In this document: piece by piece, positions 1 to 9,001 of the stretch | Position numbering within the stretch: position 1 is the stretch's first letter | Layout: each line of letters starts with the position of its first letter | From: Burkholderiaceae bacterium | GTDB taxonomy: Bacteria > Pseudomonadota > Gammaproteobacteria > Burkholderiales > Burkholderiaceae_C | DNA length: 64,000 nucleotides | NCBI GenBank assembly: GCA_030695205.1 | Contig: JAUYTN010000058.1 | Coordinates: 62,001-126,000 of the forward strand | Direction of reading: 5' to 3' | Program-made: the position numbers and the translations under genes | Notes under the pieces: model-generated | Seen by the model: only the letters and a program-made list of their open reading frames with translations | What the model was told of the DNA's origin: nothing | The model's database searches: none

Positions 1-566
1 AAATCGACGCGCCCCAGCCGGTCTTTGGGTGTCACCCGATCGGGCAAGGAGCGTGCCTGCGCCAGCGCAGCGTCCGAAAACACATGGGGCACGCCGTATT
101 TGCGCACCGCAATTTCAATCTCCATGCCGGGGTCATCCACCTCGCCCAACACCTCGCACACCCGCCCCACTGGCTGACCAAACAGCGCTGGTGGCTCGGT
201 CAGCTCAACCACAACCACCTGGCCTGGCTGTGCAGATGCGGTGGCGCCGCGAGGTATCAGGACGTCCTGCCCGTAGCGCTTGTCCTCGGGCGCCACCAGC
301 CAGGCGCCGCCCTCTTGCAGCAAGCGGCCGATGATGGGCGACTCCGATCGGGACAGAATTTCCGTCACGCGCCCTTCGGGTCGGCCCCGACGGTCCGACC
401 GGATGATCTGTACCTTGACGCGGTCCTTGTGCAGAACGGCGCGCATTTCATTGGGCGCGAGGTACACGTCGCCCCCTCCGGTATCGCGGGTGACAAAGCC
501 ATGGCCATCTCTGTGACCAACCACGGTGCCTTCAAATTCTTCAAATGCGGTGTTTTTTGTGTCCAT
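1..566 (-). CDS. rnr: Ribonuclease R, N-terminal part (runs off left edge)
   Basis: RNase R is a processive 3'-5' exoribonuclease that degrades structured RNA and helps rescue stalled ribosomes. The ATG at 564-566 opens a frame that stays open to the window edge (188 codons visible). The product starts MDTKNTAFEEFEGTVVGHRD and continues through the first cold-shock/OB domain, with the family signature GHRDGHGF near residue 17, then KVQIIRSDRRGRPEGRVTEI and a second OB-like segment. The catalytic RNB domain lies outside the window. As read, it begins almost directly at the first cold-shock domain and lacks the N-terminal helical extension of E. coli RNase R; tRNA-Leu starts only 34 bp away on the other strand, so an upstream start is unlikely. 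Family assignment is firm; the identity of the missing C-terminus is inferred. Confidence 0.88.
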   Translation of the reverse strand, partial: MDTKNTAFEEFEGTVVGHRDGHGFVTRDTGGGDVYLAPNEMRAVLHKDRVKVQIIRSDRRGRPEGRVTEILSRSESPIIGRLLQEGGAWLVAPEDKRYGQDVLIPRGATASAQPGQVVVVELTEPPALFGQPVGRVCEVLGEVDDPGMEIEIAVRKYGVPHVFSDAALAQARSLPDRVTPKDRLGRVD

Positions 567-583
567 ATCTGCGGTGTTATACT
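555..583 (+). promoter_or_regulatory. Candidate promoter of tRNA-Leu
   Basis: TATACT at 578-583 matches the -10 consensus well and lies 17 bp before the first base of tRNA-Leu (600). A weak -35 match (TTTTGT, 555-560) precedes it with a 17-bp spacer. It overlaps the divergent rnr start. Motif match only. Confidence 0.4.
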
Positions 584-599
584 CTAGGCCACTCTGAAA

Positions 600-684
<85 letters not shown>

Positions 685-689
685 AATCA

Positions 690-726
690 AAAGGCTTGCA
701 ATGGAACACATTGCAAGCCTTTTTCG
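690..726 (+). terminator. Rho-independent terminator of tRNA-Leu
   Basis: A perfect 12-bp stem (692-703 with 709-720, AGGCTTGCAATG) with a 5-nt loop is followed by TTTTT. It sits 8 bp after the tRNA. A-rich sequence before the stem means it may also stop transcripts from the opposite strand (rimO). Confidence 0.9.
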
Positions 727-818
727 TTGGCGACGCCGGTTGCACAGGCTTGAGGCTGAGCCATTTGCCATGATCGGGCGCCGCCAAGTGCAACTGCAAG
801 TGGCAGTGAACCACCGCG

Positions 819-2192
819 TCAGACAGGAAGTGCGACCAGATCGTGCCCTTCGGTCGCAACGACCTTGGCGGACATGAACTCGCCTGTCTTGAATGTTTTG
901 CTGATTTTGTGTGGTGGCAGCAGCCTGACGATGCCATCAATTTCAGGCGCGTCGGCAAAACTGCGACCCACACCACCCTTGCGGCCAAGTCCTGGGGCTG
1001 AATCGACGAGCACCTTCAGTGTGCTGCCCACCCAGCGCTGCAAGCGTTGGGCGGATACCTCCTCTGCCACCGCCATGAACCGCGCCCGGCGCTCCTCGCG
1101 CACCGCCAAAGGCAAGGCGCCAGGTAAGTCATTGGCCGCGGCACCTTTGACATCAGAGTACGCAAAACACCCCGCCCGGTCAATTTGGGCTTCTCGCAGA
1201 AACGCGAGCAAATGCTCGAACTCTGCTTCCGTCTCGCCAGGAAATCCGGCGATGAAGGTGCTGCGAATCACCAGGTCCGGGCACATCTCACGCCAGCGCT
1301 GTATGCGCTCCAGGTTGCGCTCGCCGCTGGCGGGCCGCTTCATCCGCTGCAGCACGTCAGGGTGGCTGTGCTGGAAAGGCACATCCAGGTAGGGCAGGCA
1401 AACGCCCTGGGCCATGAGGGGGATGACCTCGTCCACATGCGGATAGGGGTACACATAGTGCAACCGCACCCACGCCCCATATGGCTTGGCAATCTCACCC
1501 AACGACTGCACCAGGTCGAACATCCTGGTCTTGACAGGCTTGCCGTTCCAGAAACCGGTCCGGTAGCGCACATCGACTCCATAGGCCGACGTGTCCTGGC
1601 TGACCACCAGCAACTCCTTGACCCCGTTCTCAAACAAACGGGCGGCTTCGGACAACACATCACCCACAGGCCGACTGACCAGATCACCCCGCATGGACGG
1701 AATGATGCAAAAGGTGCAGCGGTGGTTACAGCCTTCGCTGATTTTCAGGTAAGCGTAGTGCTTGGGCGTGAGCTTGATACCCTGGGGCGGAATCAAGTCC
1801 AGGTAGGGGTCGTGCAGCTTGGGCAAGTGGGTGTGGACAGCGTCCATGACCTCCTGCGTCGCGTGTGGGCCAGTCACCGCCAACACCGAAGGGTGCACTT
1901 GTGACACGAGGTTGCCGCCATCGTCGGCCGCGCGTGCACCCAGACAACCGGTCACGATGACCTTGCCGTTTTCCGCCAATGCTTCGCCAATGGTGTCCAG
2001 GCTCTCTTTGACGGCATCGTCGATGAACCCGCAGGTATTGACAATGACCAGGTCCGCGCCGTGGAACGACTTGGAGGTTTCATAGCCTTCGGCGCTCAAC
2101 TGCGTCAGGATCAGTTCCGAGTCGGTCAAAGCCTTGGGACAGCCCAGGCTGACGAAACCAATTTTGGGAGCCTTCAATTGCGTGTCTTCCAT
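819..2192 (-). CDS. rimO: Ribosomal protein S12 methylthiotransferase RimO
   Basis: RimO is a radical-SAM enzyme that methylthiolates the conserved aspartate of ribosomal protein S12. The 457-aa product has the N-terminal UPF0004 domain with cluster cysteines C18, C54 and C83 ([20 protein letters not shown]), the radical-SAM motif CNHRCTFC (C155, C159, C162) and a C-terminal TRAM domain. I chose the ATG at 2190-2192 ([14 protein letters not shown]), where family similarity begins; the frame is open upstream to 2345, but that stretch overlaps phaR and looks like a frame shadow. It lies 46 bp downstream of phaR on the same strand, so the two may be co-transcribed. Length is normal for the family. 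Confidence 0.96.
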   Translation of the reverse strand: MEDTQLKAPKIGFVSLGCPKALTDSELILTQLSAEGYETSKSFHGADLVIVNTCGFIDDAVKESLDTIGEALAENGKVIVTGCLGARAADDGGNLVSQVHPSVLAVTGPHATQEVMDAVHTHLPKLHDPYLDLIPPQGIKLTPKHYAYLKISEGCNHRCTFCIIPSMRGDLVSRPVGDVLSEAARLFENGVKELLVVSQDTSAYGVDVRYRTGFWNGKPVKTRMFDLVQSLGEIAKPYGAWVRLHYVYPYPHVDEVIPLMAQGVCLPYLDVPFQHSHPDVLQRMKRPASGERNLERIQRWREMCPDLVIRSTFIAGFPGETEAEFEHLLAFLREAQIDRAGCFAYSDVKGAAANDLPGALPLAVREERRARFMAVAEEVSAQRLQRWVGSTLKVLVDSAPGLGRKGGVGRSFADAPEIDGIVRLLPPHKISKTFKTGEFMSAKVVATEGHDLVALPV

Positions 2193-2238
2193 GAAGAATT
2201 GGGCGGCAGGGTCGCCGCGTCGAGCCTGAGAGGCGAAA

Positions 2239-2754
2239 TTAGCCTGGCCGCTTGAAGCCCATGGCAGACAACATTTGCTCGCTGCTGCGCTGCATTTGCT
2301 CCTGCACCTGCGCAAAGGCGCTTTTGGATTGCTCCAAGTAGGCACCCATCATGTTCTGCATGGCGGGCCCCTGAAGGCTGACCAGCTGCGTCCAGGCTTC
2401 GCTGCTCATGCCAGGAGGCTGTGTGCCCACCTTTTGTTGCATTTCCATGAACACCTGCATGTTTTTTTCGAGGTAAGCACCCACAAAACCTTGCATGGCA
2501 TGGCCATAAAAGCGAATGATGTTGGCCAGAATCTGCTCGGTGAACAATGGCACACCCGCCGTTTCTTCCTCAAGGATGATCTGAAGCAGAATGCTGCGGG
2601 TCAGGTCGTCACCGGATTTCGCGTCGATCACCACAAAATTTTCTGCATCCATCACAAGGCTTTTGACCTCTGACAAGGTGATGTAGGCAGACGTATCGGT
2701 GTCGTACAGCCGACGGTTCGGGTACTTCTTGATGATGCGAGGTTTGACGCTCAC
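2239..2754 (-). CDS. phaR: Polyhydroxyalkanoate synthesis repressor PhaR
   Basis: PhaR binds both DNA and polyhydroxybutyrate and controls phasin and PHB synthesis genes. The 171-aa product opens with the hallmark PHB/PHA accumulation regulator DNA-binding domain ([19 protein letters not shown], about residues 6-24) followed by [20 protein letters not shown], then a coiled-coil-prone C-terminal part rich in Met and Gln. The best start is the GTG at 2752-2754 ([15 protein letters not shown]). The frame extends upstream without family similarity into the tRNA-Val gene, so earlier starts are rejected. bdhA, another PHB-cycle gene, is 3.7 kb away. Confidence 0.93.
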   Translation of the reverse strand: MSVKPRIIKKYPNRRLYDTDTSAYITLSEVKSLVMDAENFVVIDAKSGDDLTRSILLQIILEEETAGVPLFTEQILANIIRFYGHAMQGFVGAYLEKNMQVFMEMQQKVGTQPPGMSSEAWTQLVSLQGPAMQNMMGAYLEQSKSAFAQVQEQMQRSSEQMLSAMGFKRPG

Positions 2755-2915
2755 GGCAAGGGCAGTCTCGGGAGAATCGGGGCGGATTGTGTGCACTGGG
2801 TAACCTTGATCAACAGACTGCAGCGCAGTCCATCCACCAACCGCACGGGAGGTGTTGTACCTCTGGCCAGCGTGCAATGCCCGGGGACATCCTGGCGAAA
2901 GCCAGGAGAAAGACG

Positions 2916-2992
2916 TGGTAGGCGCGATTGGACTCGAACCAACGACCCCCACCATGTCAAGGTGGTGCTCTAACCAGCTGAGCTACGCGCCT
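2916..2992 (-). tRNA. tRNA-Val (anticodon GAC)
   Basis: On the minus strand the acceptor AGGCGCG pairs with CGCGCCT, then discriminator A and an encoded CCA. The D arm is TAGCTCAGCTGGTTAGAG, the anticodon stem-loop ACCACCTTGACATGGTGG gives GAC, and the T arm is GTTGGTTCGAGTCCAAT. A TATACT -10-like hexamer lies at 3013-3018 (minus strand), about 20 bp upstream. It is encoded just upstream of phaR on the same strand. Confidence 0.97.
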
Positions 2993-3082
2993 ACGTCTGT
3001 TCGAAGCCGTAAGTATAGCGGCAAAAATCACCGGTTTTGGGCAACCAAGCCACTGACCTGAAAAAGTCAGGGGGCACGGCAC

Positions 3083-5350
3083 TCAGCGTCGCCGGGCCTG
3101 CACCACCCCTTCCAACTCACCCATGGCGGACAGCACGCGCTGCAGCCGGGAGGCATCGGACACTTCCACGGTGAATGTCATCAGTGCAATGCCTTTGACG
3201 GACTGGGTTTTGACCCCAATCACATTGATCTTGTCCCGGGCAAACACATCGAGCACCTCTCGCAGCAACCCCTGGCGATCCCGGGATTGCACCACCACAT
3301 CCACTGGGAAAAACTGAGGCTCCTGCGCCTTCATGCCGCGCCACTGAACAGGGATCACCCGGTCCGGGTGTGAGCGGCTGATGTGGCGAAAGTCGGTGCA
3401 ATCTGCACGGTGGATGCTGACTCCCTTGCCCTTGGTCACAAACCCGCCAATGACATCGGGAGGAGCCGGTTTGCAGCACCGGGCAAGCTGGGTGAGCATA
3501 GAGTCCACACCCACCACCAGCACATGGCTGCCTTTGAACTTATCGCTGTGCCGTGCCCTGGGCACGAAATCGGCTGCATCGGGCTCGGGTGGTGGTTCCG
3601 GAGGTGTCAGCTGGCTCTCGATGGCCCGAAGCGACAGCTCGTCCTTGCCCACCACCTCAAACAACTGGTTGCTGGACGAAAACCCCATCTGCAGGGCAAG
3701 CTCGTCCAAGCTGAGCGAGGTTTTCCCCTCCCGCTGCAACAGCTTCTCAACGGCCTCGCGGCCCCGGGCAATGGTGGCCTCCACCGCCAGGCTGTTGAAC
3801 CAGGCGCGTACTTTGGCGCGCGCCCGTGAGCTGACCAGGTAACCCAGCTCCGGGTTCAGCCAGTCGCGCGAAGGCCCGCCTTCTTTGCCAGCCACGATTT
3901 CAACGGTTTGTCCGTTGTGCAGCTGGGTGCTCAAGGTCACCATGTGGCCATCGACCTTGGCGCCACGGCAGCGGTGGCCGAGGGTGGTGTGCACGGTGTA
4001 GGCGAAGTCCACCGGTGTTGCGCCCTTGGGCAGCTCAACGATGGCAGCATCGGGCGTGAGCACATAAATGCGGTCGTCAAAGAGTGCCTGGGTTTCCCCG
4101 CTCAGATCCCGCTCCCAGGCGAGCAACTGGCGAAGCACCGCAATTTTGCTGTCGTATTCGGACGATGCCGAAACCCCTGCATAACCCTTGCGCCCCGCCT
4201 CTTTGTACGCCCAATGCGCCGCCACACCGTGCTCGGCGTGCTCGTGCATGTCCTGGGTGCGGATTTGTATCTCGATGGCCCTGCCCTGCTCGTCTCTGAC
4301 CACCGTGTGCAGCGACTGGTAGCCATTGGGTTTGGGGTTGGCGATGTAGTCGTCGAACTCACCATGGATGGGGTGGAACTGGTCATTGACCCACGCCAGC
4401 ACGGTGTAGCAGTCGGTCACGTCATTCACAATGACCCGCAAGGCCCGAATGTCAAACACCTGTTCGAAGTCCAGCGCCTTGCCCTGCATTTTTTTGGCAA
4501 TGCTGTAGATGTGTTTGGGTCGGCCCTGCACTTCTGCGGTGACACCCAGGCGGGCTGTGCCCGTCTGCAGGCGCTCGCGCAATTCGGCCATGTAGATTTC
4601 CCGCTCCGAGCGCTTTTCGTCCAACCAGCGGGCAATTTGTTTGTAGGTATCAGGCTCCAGGAAGCGAAAGGCCAAGTCTTCCATTTCCCATTTGATTTGC
4701 CAGATGCCCAGCCGGTTGGCCAGAGGAGCAAAGATGTGCAACGCCTCCCAGGCCAGTTCATGAGATGGGATCTTTTTTGCCGCCGCGTGGTAGCGCAGCG
4801 TTTGCAACCGCGACGCCAGCCTCAGCATCACCACGCGCAGGTCCCGAGAGAACGCGAGCAGCATCTTGCGCACGTTTTCTGTCTGGCTCGCGGCGAGTTC
4901 GGAAATGGGGGCTTTGGTGGGTGAGGCTGCGCCAGGCAGCAGGTCCACCTGGGCTCGGCCCTGACGGGCCTCGATGGCTTTTTGGCGGGCCTGGCGCTGA
5001 AGCCGTATGAGCCGCGAAGTCTCCTGGGCCAAACCCGCAAAGTTGTCACCAAATGCCTTGGCAATCACATCCTGGGGTTTGTTGAGGTGTTCCCACGCAT
5101 ACACGAGGTAACACGCAGCTTGCATGGCCTCCGAACCGCCAATGCTGTCCAAAATGGCGGCCACGGCATCGGCGTGCCCAAGGATGTTTTCGCCGGTATC
5201 CAGCGCCTCGTTCGCCAGCAGTGGCTCTGCCAGGGCACGGGCACGGGCAATGGCCTGGGCCACCGCCGGCAGCCCTTGGGCAGTGACCGCGGCGATCATG
5301 GACGGCGGGGGAACCGGCACCCCTGTTGCGCCTGGCTGTATCGGCTGCAT
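3083..5350 (-). CDS. relA: GTP pyrophosphokinase RelA ((p)ppGpp synthetase)
   Basis: RelA makes (p)ppGpp on stalled ribosomes and triggers the stringent response. The 755-aa product has, in order, a degenerate HD region (about residues 55-130, where the metal-binding His/HisAsp motif is not recognisable), a synthetase domain with EFDDYIANPKPNGYQSLHT and EIQIRTQDMHEHAEHGVAAHW, a TGS domain (DRIYVLTPDAAIVELPKGA), a Cys-containing helical/zinc-finger-like region (LARCCKPAPPD) and a C-terminal ACT domain. The EFDD form of the synthetase motif and the lost HD residues are features of monofunctional RelA rather than SpoT/Rel. Its ATG overlaps the stop of the upstream hydrolase (TGATG), so the two are probably translationally coupled. 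Confidence 0.95.
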   Translation of the reverse strand: MQPIQPGATGVPVPPPSMIAAVTAQGLPAVAQAIARARALAEPLLANEALDTGENILGHADAVAAILDSIGGSEAMQAACYLVYAWEHLNKPQDVIAKAFGDNFAGLAQETSRLIRLQRQARQKAIEARQGRAQVDLLPGAASPTKAPISELAASQTENVRKMLLAFSRDLRVVMLRLASRLQTLRYHAAAKKIPSHELAWEALHIFAPLANRLGIWQIKWEMEDLAFRFLEPDTYKQIARWLDEKRSEREIYMAELRERLQTGTARLGVTAEVQGRPKHIYSIAKKMQGKALDFEQVFDIRALRVIVNDVTDCYTVLAWVNDQFHPIHGEFDDYIANPKPNGYQSLHTVVRDEQGRAIEIQIRTQDMHEHAEHGVAAHWAYKEAGRKGYAGVSASSEYDSKIAVLRQLLAWERDLSGETQALFDDRIYVLTPDAAIVELPKGATPVDFAYTVHTTLGHRCRGAKVDGHMVTLSTQLHNGQTVEIVAGKEGGPSRDWLNPELGYLVSSRARAKVRAWFNSLAVEATIARGREAVEKLLQREGKTSLSLDELALQMGFSSSNQLFEVVGKDELSLRAIESQLTPPEPPPEPDAADFVPRARHSDKFKGSHVLVVGVDSMLTQLARCCKPAPPDVIGGFVTKGKGVSIHRADCTDFRHISRSHPDRVIPVQWRGMKAQEPQFFPVDVVVQSRDRQGLLREVLDVFARDKINVIGVKTQSVKGIALMTFTVEVSDASRLQRVLSAMGELEGVVQARRR

Positions 5351-6306
5351 CAGGAGCGCTCCTCCAAAAACCGCATTACCACCTGCACCTGGTCATCGGC
5401 CACCAGGGTGGGCGCATGGCCCACGCCCGCAAACTCCACCACCCGGGCTTGTGGCCCACGCTGGGTCATGGCGGCGGCTGTGCTGGGCAGCAACAGGTCG
5501 GAATTCCCGCCACGCAGCAGCAGGGTGGGGGCGGTGATGAGGTCGTACATGGCCCACAGCGCTGCTTCGCCATCGCGTGCGGCGGCGCCTGCAAGGTCGG
5601 CGGTCAGGGCCTTGAAAGGCTGTGCAATGGCCGGGTCGTAGTGCAACCGCCAGCCCGCGGCAGAGCCACCGTCGGCAGGGTCTGGCACCAACATAGGTAG
5701 CGACAGGTCCAGCCATTGGGCGGGGCCATGGGGCCCGAAGCCACTGGAAATGCGCCAAAGGTAGTCGGCCGCCTCATGCTGGGTAGCGAAAAGCGGGTTA
5801 GCCCCCAGGTAGCTGCCAATGCGCAGCAAAGCTTCCGGCTGGATGACTGGGCCCACATCGTTGAGCACCAACCGGCGCAGCGCCAGCGAAGGCTGTGCAG
5901 CCAGCGCAATGCCAATCAGGCCGCCCATGCTGGTGCCGACCCAATCGACGGTGTGTACCCCTTGCTGGCGCAGTTGGGCCAGCAACGCCACCATGTCGGC
6001 GGCGTAGGTGCCCACCTGGTAGGCCATGGGGTCGGCCAGCCAGTCGCTCTGCCCGCGCCCCGCAACGTCCGGGCACACCACCCGCCCCAGCGGCTGCAGG
6101 GCGCGGGCCAGGGTGTCGAAATCCCGCCCCTGGCGGCTCAGGCCGTGCACACACACCACCGCATGCCCGCTAAGGGTGGGGTCGCTGGCTGGCCAGTCCC
6201 AATAGGCCATGCGGCGGCTGGTGGGTGGCACACCACTCGGGGTACGGTTCAAGGCCGCAGGTGGCACTGGGCACGGAACAAACGCAAGCGCAGGGGATGA
6301 AGACAT
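5350..6306 (-). CDS. Alpha/beta hydrolase
   Basis: The product is a serine hydrolase of the alpha/beta-fold superfamily; its substrate cannot be told from sequence. The 318-aa protein has the oxyanion-hole VCVHGLSRQGRDFD, GRGQSDWL, the nucleophile elbow GTSMGGLIG (Ser), a late acid region (LLLRGGNSDLLLPSTA) and the catalytic His in GVGHAPTL. These resemble pimeloyl-ester and lactonase-like esterases. I chose the ATG at 6304-6306 (MSSSPAL); a TTG at 6336 would add ten residues. The stop overlaps the relA start by one base, suggesting an operon in which relA expression depends on this gene. A link to stringent signalling is only positional. Confidence 0.85.
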   Translation of the reverse strand: MSSSPALAFVPCPVPPAALNRTPSGVPPTSRRMAYWDWPASDPTLSGHAVVCVHGLSRQGRDFDTLARALQPLGRVVCPDVAGRGQSDWLADPMAYQVGTYAADMVALLAQLRQQGVHTVDWVGTSMGGLIGIALAAQPSLALRRLVLNDVGPVIQPEALLRIGSYLGANPLFATQHEAADYLWRISSGFGPHGPAQWLDLSLPMLVPDPADGGSAAGWRLHYDPAIAQPFKALTADLAGAAARDGEAALWAMYDLITAPTLLLRGGNSDLLLPSTAAAMTQRGPQARVVEFAGVGHAPTLVADDQVQVVMRFLEERS

Positions 6307-6453
6307 ATCGGCAGCGAAACGGCTGGTACCGTACAAATGGGGGACCTAGAGCCAACGACTGGGCAATGGTCCCAGATAATCCGGGCTCGGCGACCCGACC
6401 AACGGGTCAATTGGCGCCTGTATGGGCAAATCGTAATGGAATCGGAGTAGCAC

Positions 6454-7224
6454 ATGCTGAAGAACAAAACCGCCCTCGTCACGGGCTCCACCAGCGGCAT
6501 CGGCCTGGGCATTGCCAAGGCACTGGCCAGCCAGAGTGCCAACATCATGCTCAACGGCTTCGGTGACGTGGAAGGTGCCAAGGCCGAAGTGGCCGCACTG
6601 GGCGTACAGGTGGGTTACCACGGTGCCGACATGAGCAAGCCCGCCGACATCGAAGCCATGATGGCCGCCGCTGCCGAGCAGTTTGGCCGAGTGGACATCC
6701 TGGTGAACAACGCCGGCATCCAGTACGTGGCCCCCATCGAGCAGTTTCCGGCTGAACGCTGGGATGCCATCATCGCCATCAACCTGACCAGCGCATTCCA
6801 CACCACCCGCCTGGCGCTGCCCGCCATGCAGGCCGCAGGCTGGGGCCGCATCATCAACGTGGCATCCGTTCACGGCCTGGTGGCATCGGCACAAAAATCA
6901 GCCTACGTGGCCGCCAAGCACGGCATCGTCGGGCTGACCAAAGTCACCGCCCTGGAAAACGCCACCAATGGCGTGACCTGCAACGCCATCTGCCCCGGCT
7001 GGGTGCTGACGCCGCTGGTGCAAAAGCAGGTGGACGCCAAAGCCGAAGCACTGGGTATCTCCAACGAAGAAGCCAAACGCGTGCTGTTGGCCGAGAAAGA
7101 GCCTTCACTGCAGTTCACCACCCCCGAGGAGCTGGGCGAACTGGCGGTGTTTTTCTGCTCGGCGGCTGCCAACAACGTGCGCGGCGTGGCCTGGCAAATG
7201 GACGGCGGCTGGACCGCCCAGTAA
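6454..7224 (+). CDS. bdhA: 3-hydroxybutyrate dehydrogenase
   Basis: BdhA is an NAD-dependent short-chain dehydrogenase that oxidises (R)-3-hydroxybutyrate to acetoacetate in PHB degradation. The 256-aa product has the cofactor motif TGSTSGIGLGIAKAL, NNAGIQYVAPIE, the catalytic Ser in INVASVHG, and YVAAKHG giving the Tyr-x3-Lys pair. The C-terminal region (CPGWVLTPLVQKQVDAKAEA, LQFTTPEELGELAVFFCS) is typical of the D-beta-hydroxybutyrate dehydrogenase subfamily. A GGAG box precedes the ATG. It is transcribed divergently from the hydrolase-relA pair and is probably a single gene. Confidence 0.93.
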   Translation: MLKNKTALVTGSTSGIGLGIAKALASQSANIMLNGFGDVEGAKAEVAALGVQVGYHGADMSKPADIEAMMAAAAEQFGRVDILVNNAGIQYVAPIEQFPAERWDAIIAINLTSAFHTTRLALPAMQAAGWGRIINVASVHGLVASAQKSAYVAAKHGIVGLTKVTALENATNGVTCNAICPGWVLTPLVQKQVDAKAEALGISNEEAKRVLLAEKEPSLQFTTPEELGELAVFFCSAAANNVRGVAWQMDGGWTAQ

Positions 7225-7254
7225 AACCCACCACCCGCCCCGGCTGGCTCAGAC

Positions 7255-8007
7255 TCAGTGCAGAGCAACGCTCCCACTGACGGTCAACTGAACCCTTGAG
7301 CGCCCTGGCTCGGCTGGCACGGGGGCAGCCTCCGCCATGACTGACCTGGCTGCCATGGCCAGCATGGGCCTGGGCATGGAGCCGCCCCCGCCGTCTACCG
7401 CACCGACCACCACCTGGGCCACCCGATAGCCGGTGTAGCCAAACGACACCGCAGACTGCTGCGCCTTGGCCCGAAAGCGCTCGATGGCCTGCGCTTGCAA
7501 GTCGGTCTCCAGGGCCGTGCGGGCTTGGGGGCTCAGCCCAAACGCCACGTCCCCCAGCGTGAGGGTGGTGGCCTGGCCAGCGACGCTGGCCAGGCGCTCG
7601 AAGTCCCGCCCTTCCAGGGTCAGTGCAACGCTGCCCTGCCAGCCATTGATTTTTCCGTCCCGCCCGTAGCGCGGCGACAACTGGAAGCTGCCGGTATGCA
7701 CCGCCAGGCGCTCGCCTTCGGCCTTGGGTTTGGCCACCGCCAGCGCCGCCTGCAGAGCGGCCTTGAGCTGCGATTGCACGGCATTGGCATCAGTGCCATC
7801 GCGGGTGGTAGAGAGCTGGATGGTCATCCAGTCGTGGGGGACCTCGGTGGCCGCGGTGGCCGACAAGGTGACGCGGGCCATCGTCGGCCCTGTGGGCTCC
7901 ACCGTTTGGGCATGAGATAAATTTGCAATAAAAATGCCTGCTACGCTCACCAATACTAGGTTTCTAGCTATTGAATACGCCGAACGGTTACGCATGTGCT
8001 GTGCCAC
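7255..8007 (-). CDS. SIMPL-domain (DUF541) periplasmic protein
   Basis: The product belongs to the SIMPL/YggE-like family of periplasmic or outer-membrane proteins linked to oxidative-stress tolerance in some bacteria; the biochemical role is unknown. The 250-aa protein has a hydrophobic export signal (about residues 8-35, ending in HAQ), then the typical GPTMARVTLSATAATEVPHDWM start, FQLSPRYGRDGKINGWQGSV-type core and a C-terminal VQLTVSGSVAL strand. I prefer the GTG at 8005-8007 because AGGAGG (8014-8019) sits 6 bp upstream; an internal ATG (7993-7995) would be 18 bp from it. The signal peptide is encoded by a copy of the dispersed AT-rich repeat (7927-7971). It ends 30 bp from the convergent bdhA. 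Confidence 0.82.
   Translation of the reverse strand: MAQHMRNRSAYSIARNLVLVSVAGIFIANLSHAQTVEPTGPTMARVTLSATAATEVPHDWMTIQLSTTRDGTDANAVQSQLKAALQAALAVAKPKAEGERLAVHTGSFQLSPRYGRDGKINGWQGSVALTLEGRDFERLASVAGQATTLTLGDVAFGLSPQARTALETDLQAQAIERFRAKAQQSAVSFGYTGYRVAQVVVGAVDGGGGSMPRPMLAMAARSVMAEAAPVPAEPGRSRVQLTVSGSVALH
7927..7971 (-). repeat. Dispersed AT-rich repeat, copy 1
   Basis: Read on the minus strand it begins ATAGCTAGAAACCTAG and aligns without gaps to the other copies, with the diagnostic AGC at offset +25 and GGC at +34. It is translated as part of the SIMPL-protein signal peptide (SIARNLVLVSVAGIF). It is the most diverged coding copy, so membership is moderate. Confidence 0.5.
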
Positions 8008-8209
8008 GAAATACCTCCTGGGGCGATGGGTTGGACAGTTCGCCAACGAAGCCTGGCATTGTGCGACCTGTGCCCCGTAGCCGCGCCAGCGGTTTGTAAG
8101 CGCATGTAGCGTCAGCGCCGGGGGACTGGACAACACCGTGGCTGCCGGGCTGACCAAGGGTCACAATGCCAAAGTTGTCGCCCCACCTGTCACCACCCGA
8201 GTCGCTGCC

Positions 8210-9001
8210 ATGCCATCCGCCAGTACCCCGTCCTCTCCAGCCCCGCACCAGCCACCCGCCATTGGCACGGCGCAACCTGGCACTCGCCCCGACAAAATTC
8301 TGGTCGTGGATGACGACGAGCGCATCCGTGACCTGCTCAGGCGCTACCTCACGCAACAGGGTTTTGTGGCGATCGTGGCCGACGGTGGCCCAGCCATGGA
8401 CCGGGTGCTGCAGCGCGAAGGGGTGGACCTGATCGTGCTCGACCTGATGATGCCAGGCGAAGACGGTCTGGGCATCTGCCGCCGCCTGAGGGCCGCACAC
8501 GACCGCACCCCCATCGTCATGCTGACCGCCAAGGGCGACGAACTCGACCGCATCGTGGGCCTGGAGCTGGGGGCGGACGACTACCTGGCCAAGCCATTCA
8601 ACCCCCGCGAGCTGCTGGCCCGCATCCATGCGGTGCTGCGGCGCAGGCCCGCCACCGAAGTGCCCGGCGGCCCATCGGCCGACGAAGGCGTGGTGCGTTT
8701 TGGTGCCCACGAGCTGGACCTGGGCCAGCGCACACTGCGCAAGTCTGGCGCAGAAATCACGCTCACCACAGGCGAATTCGCCATGCTCAAGGCGCTGGTG
8801 CGCCATCCGCGCATCACCCTGTCGCGGGAGCGGTTGGCACAGCTGGCACGGGGGCGCGAGTTCGAGGCCTACGACCGCAGCCTGGATGTGCAAGTCAGCC
8901 GCCTGCGAAAACTCATAGAGGCTGACCCGGCCAACCCCCGCCACATCCAGACGGTGTGGGGAGTGGGCTATGTGTTCATACCCGACGCACCCGAGACATG
9001 A
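8210..9001 (+). CDS. ompR: OmpR-family response regulator
   Basis: This is a two-component response regulator with a receiver domain and a winged-helix DNA-binding domain. From the ATG at 8210 (MPSAST) the 263-aa product has the acidic pocket VVDDDER (about residues 32-38), phospho-acceptor D78 in VLDLMMPGEDG, a switch Thr (MLTAKG), Lys in YLAKPF, and an OmpR-type effector domain ending RHIQTVWGVGYVFIPD. GREFEAYDRSLDVQVSRLRKLIE is close to true OmpR. The proline-rich N-terminal tail (about 25 residues) is unusual, and an in-frame ATG at 8138 would lengthen it. The stop overlaps the envZ start (ATGA), so the pair is coupled. Confidence 0.9.
   Translation: MPSASTPSSPAPHQPPAIGTAQPGTRPDKILVVDDDERIRDLLRRYLTQQGFVAIVADGGPAMDRVLQREGVDLIVLDLMMPGEDGLGICRRLRAAHDRTPIVMLTAKGDELDRIVGLELGADDYLAKPFNPRELLARIHAVLRRRPATEVPGGPSADEGVVRFGAHELDLGQRTLRKSGAEITLTTGEFAMLKALVRHPRITLSRERLAQLARGREFEAYDRSLDVQVSRLRKLIEADPANPRHIQTVWGVGYVFIPDAPET

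Noticed and set aside
2755-2955. Upstream extension of the phaR frame
   Set aside because: It runs into the tRNA-Val gene and has no PhaR similarity; the GTG at 2754 gives a standard N-terminus.
5350-6336. TTG start at 6336 for the alpha/beta hydrolase
   Set aside because: No ribosome-binding site is evident and the added residues are not conserved-looking; ATG 6306 is simpler.
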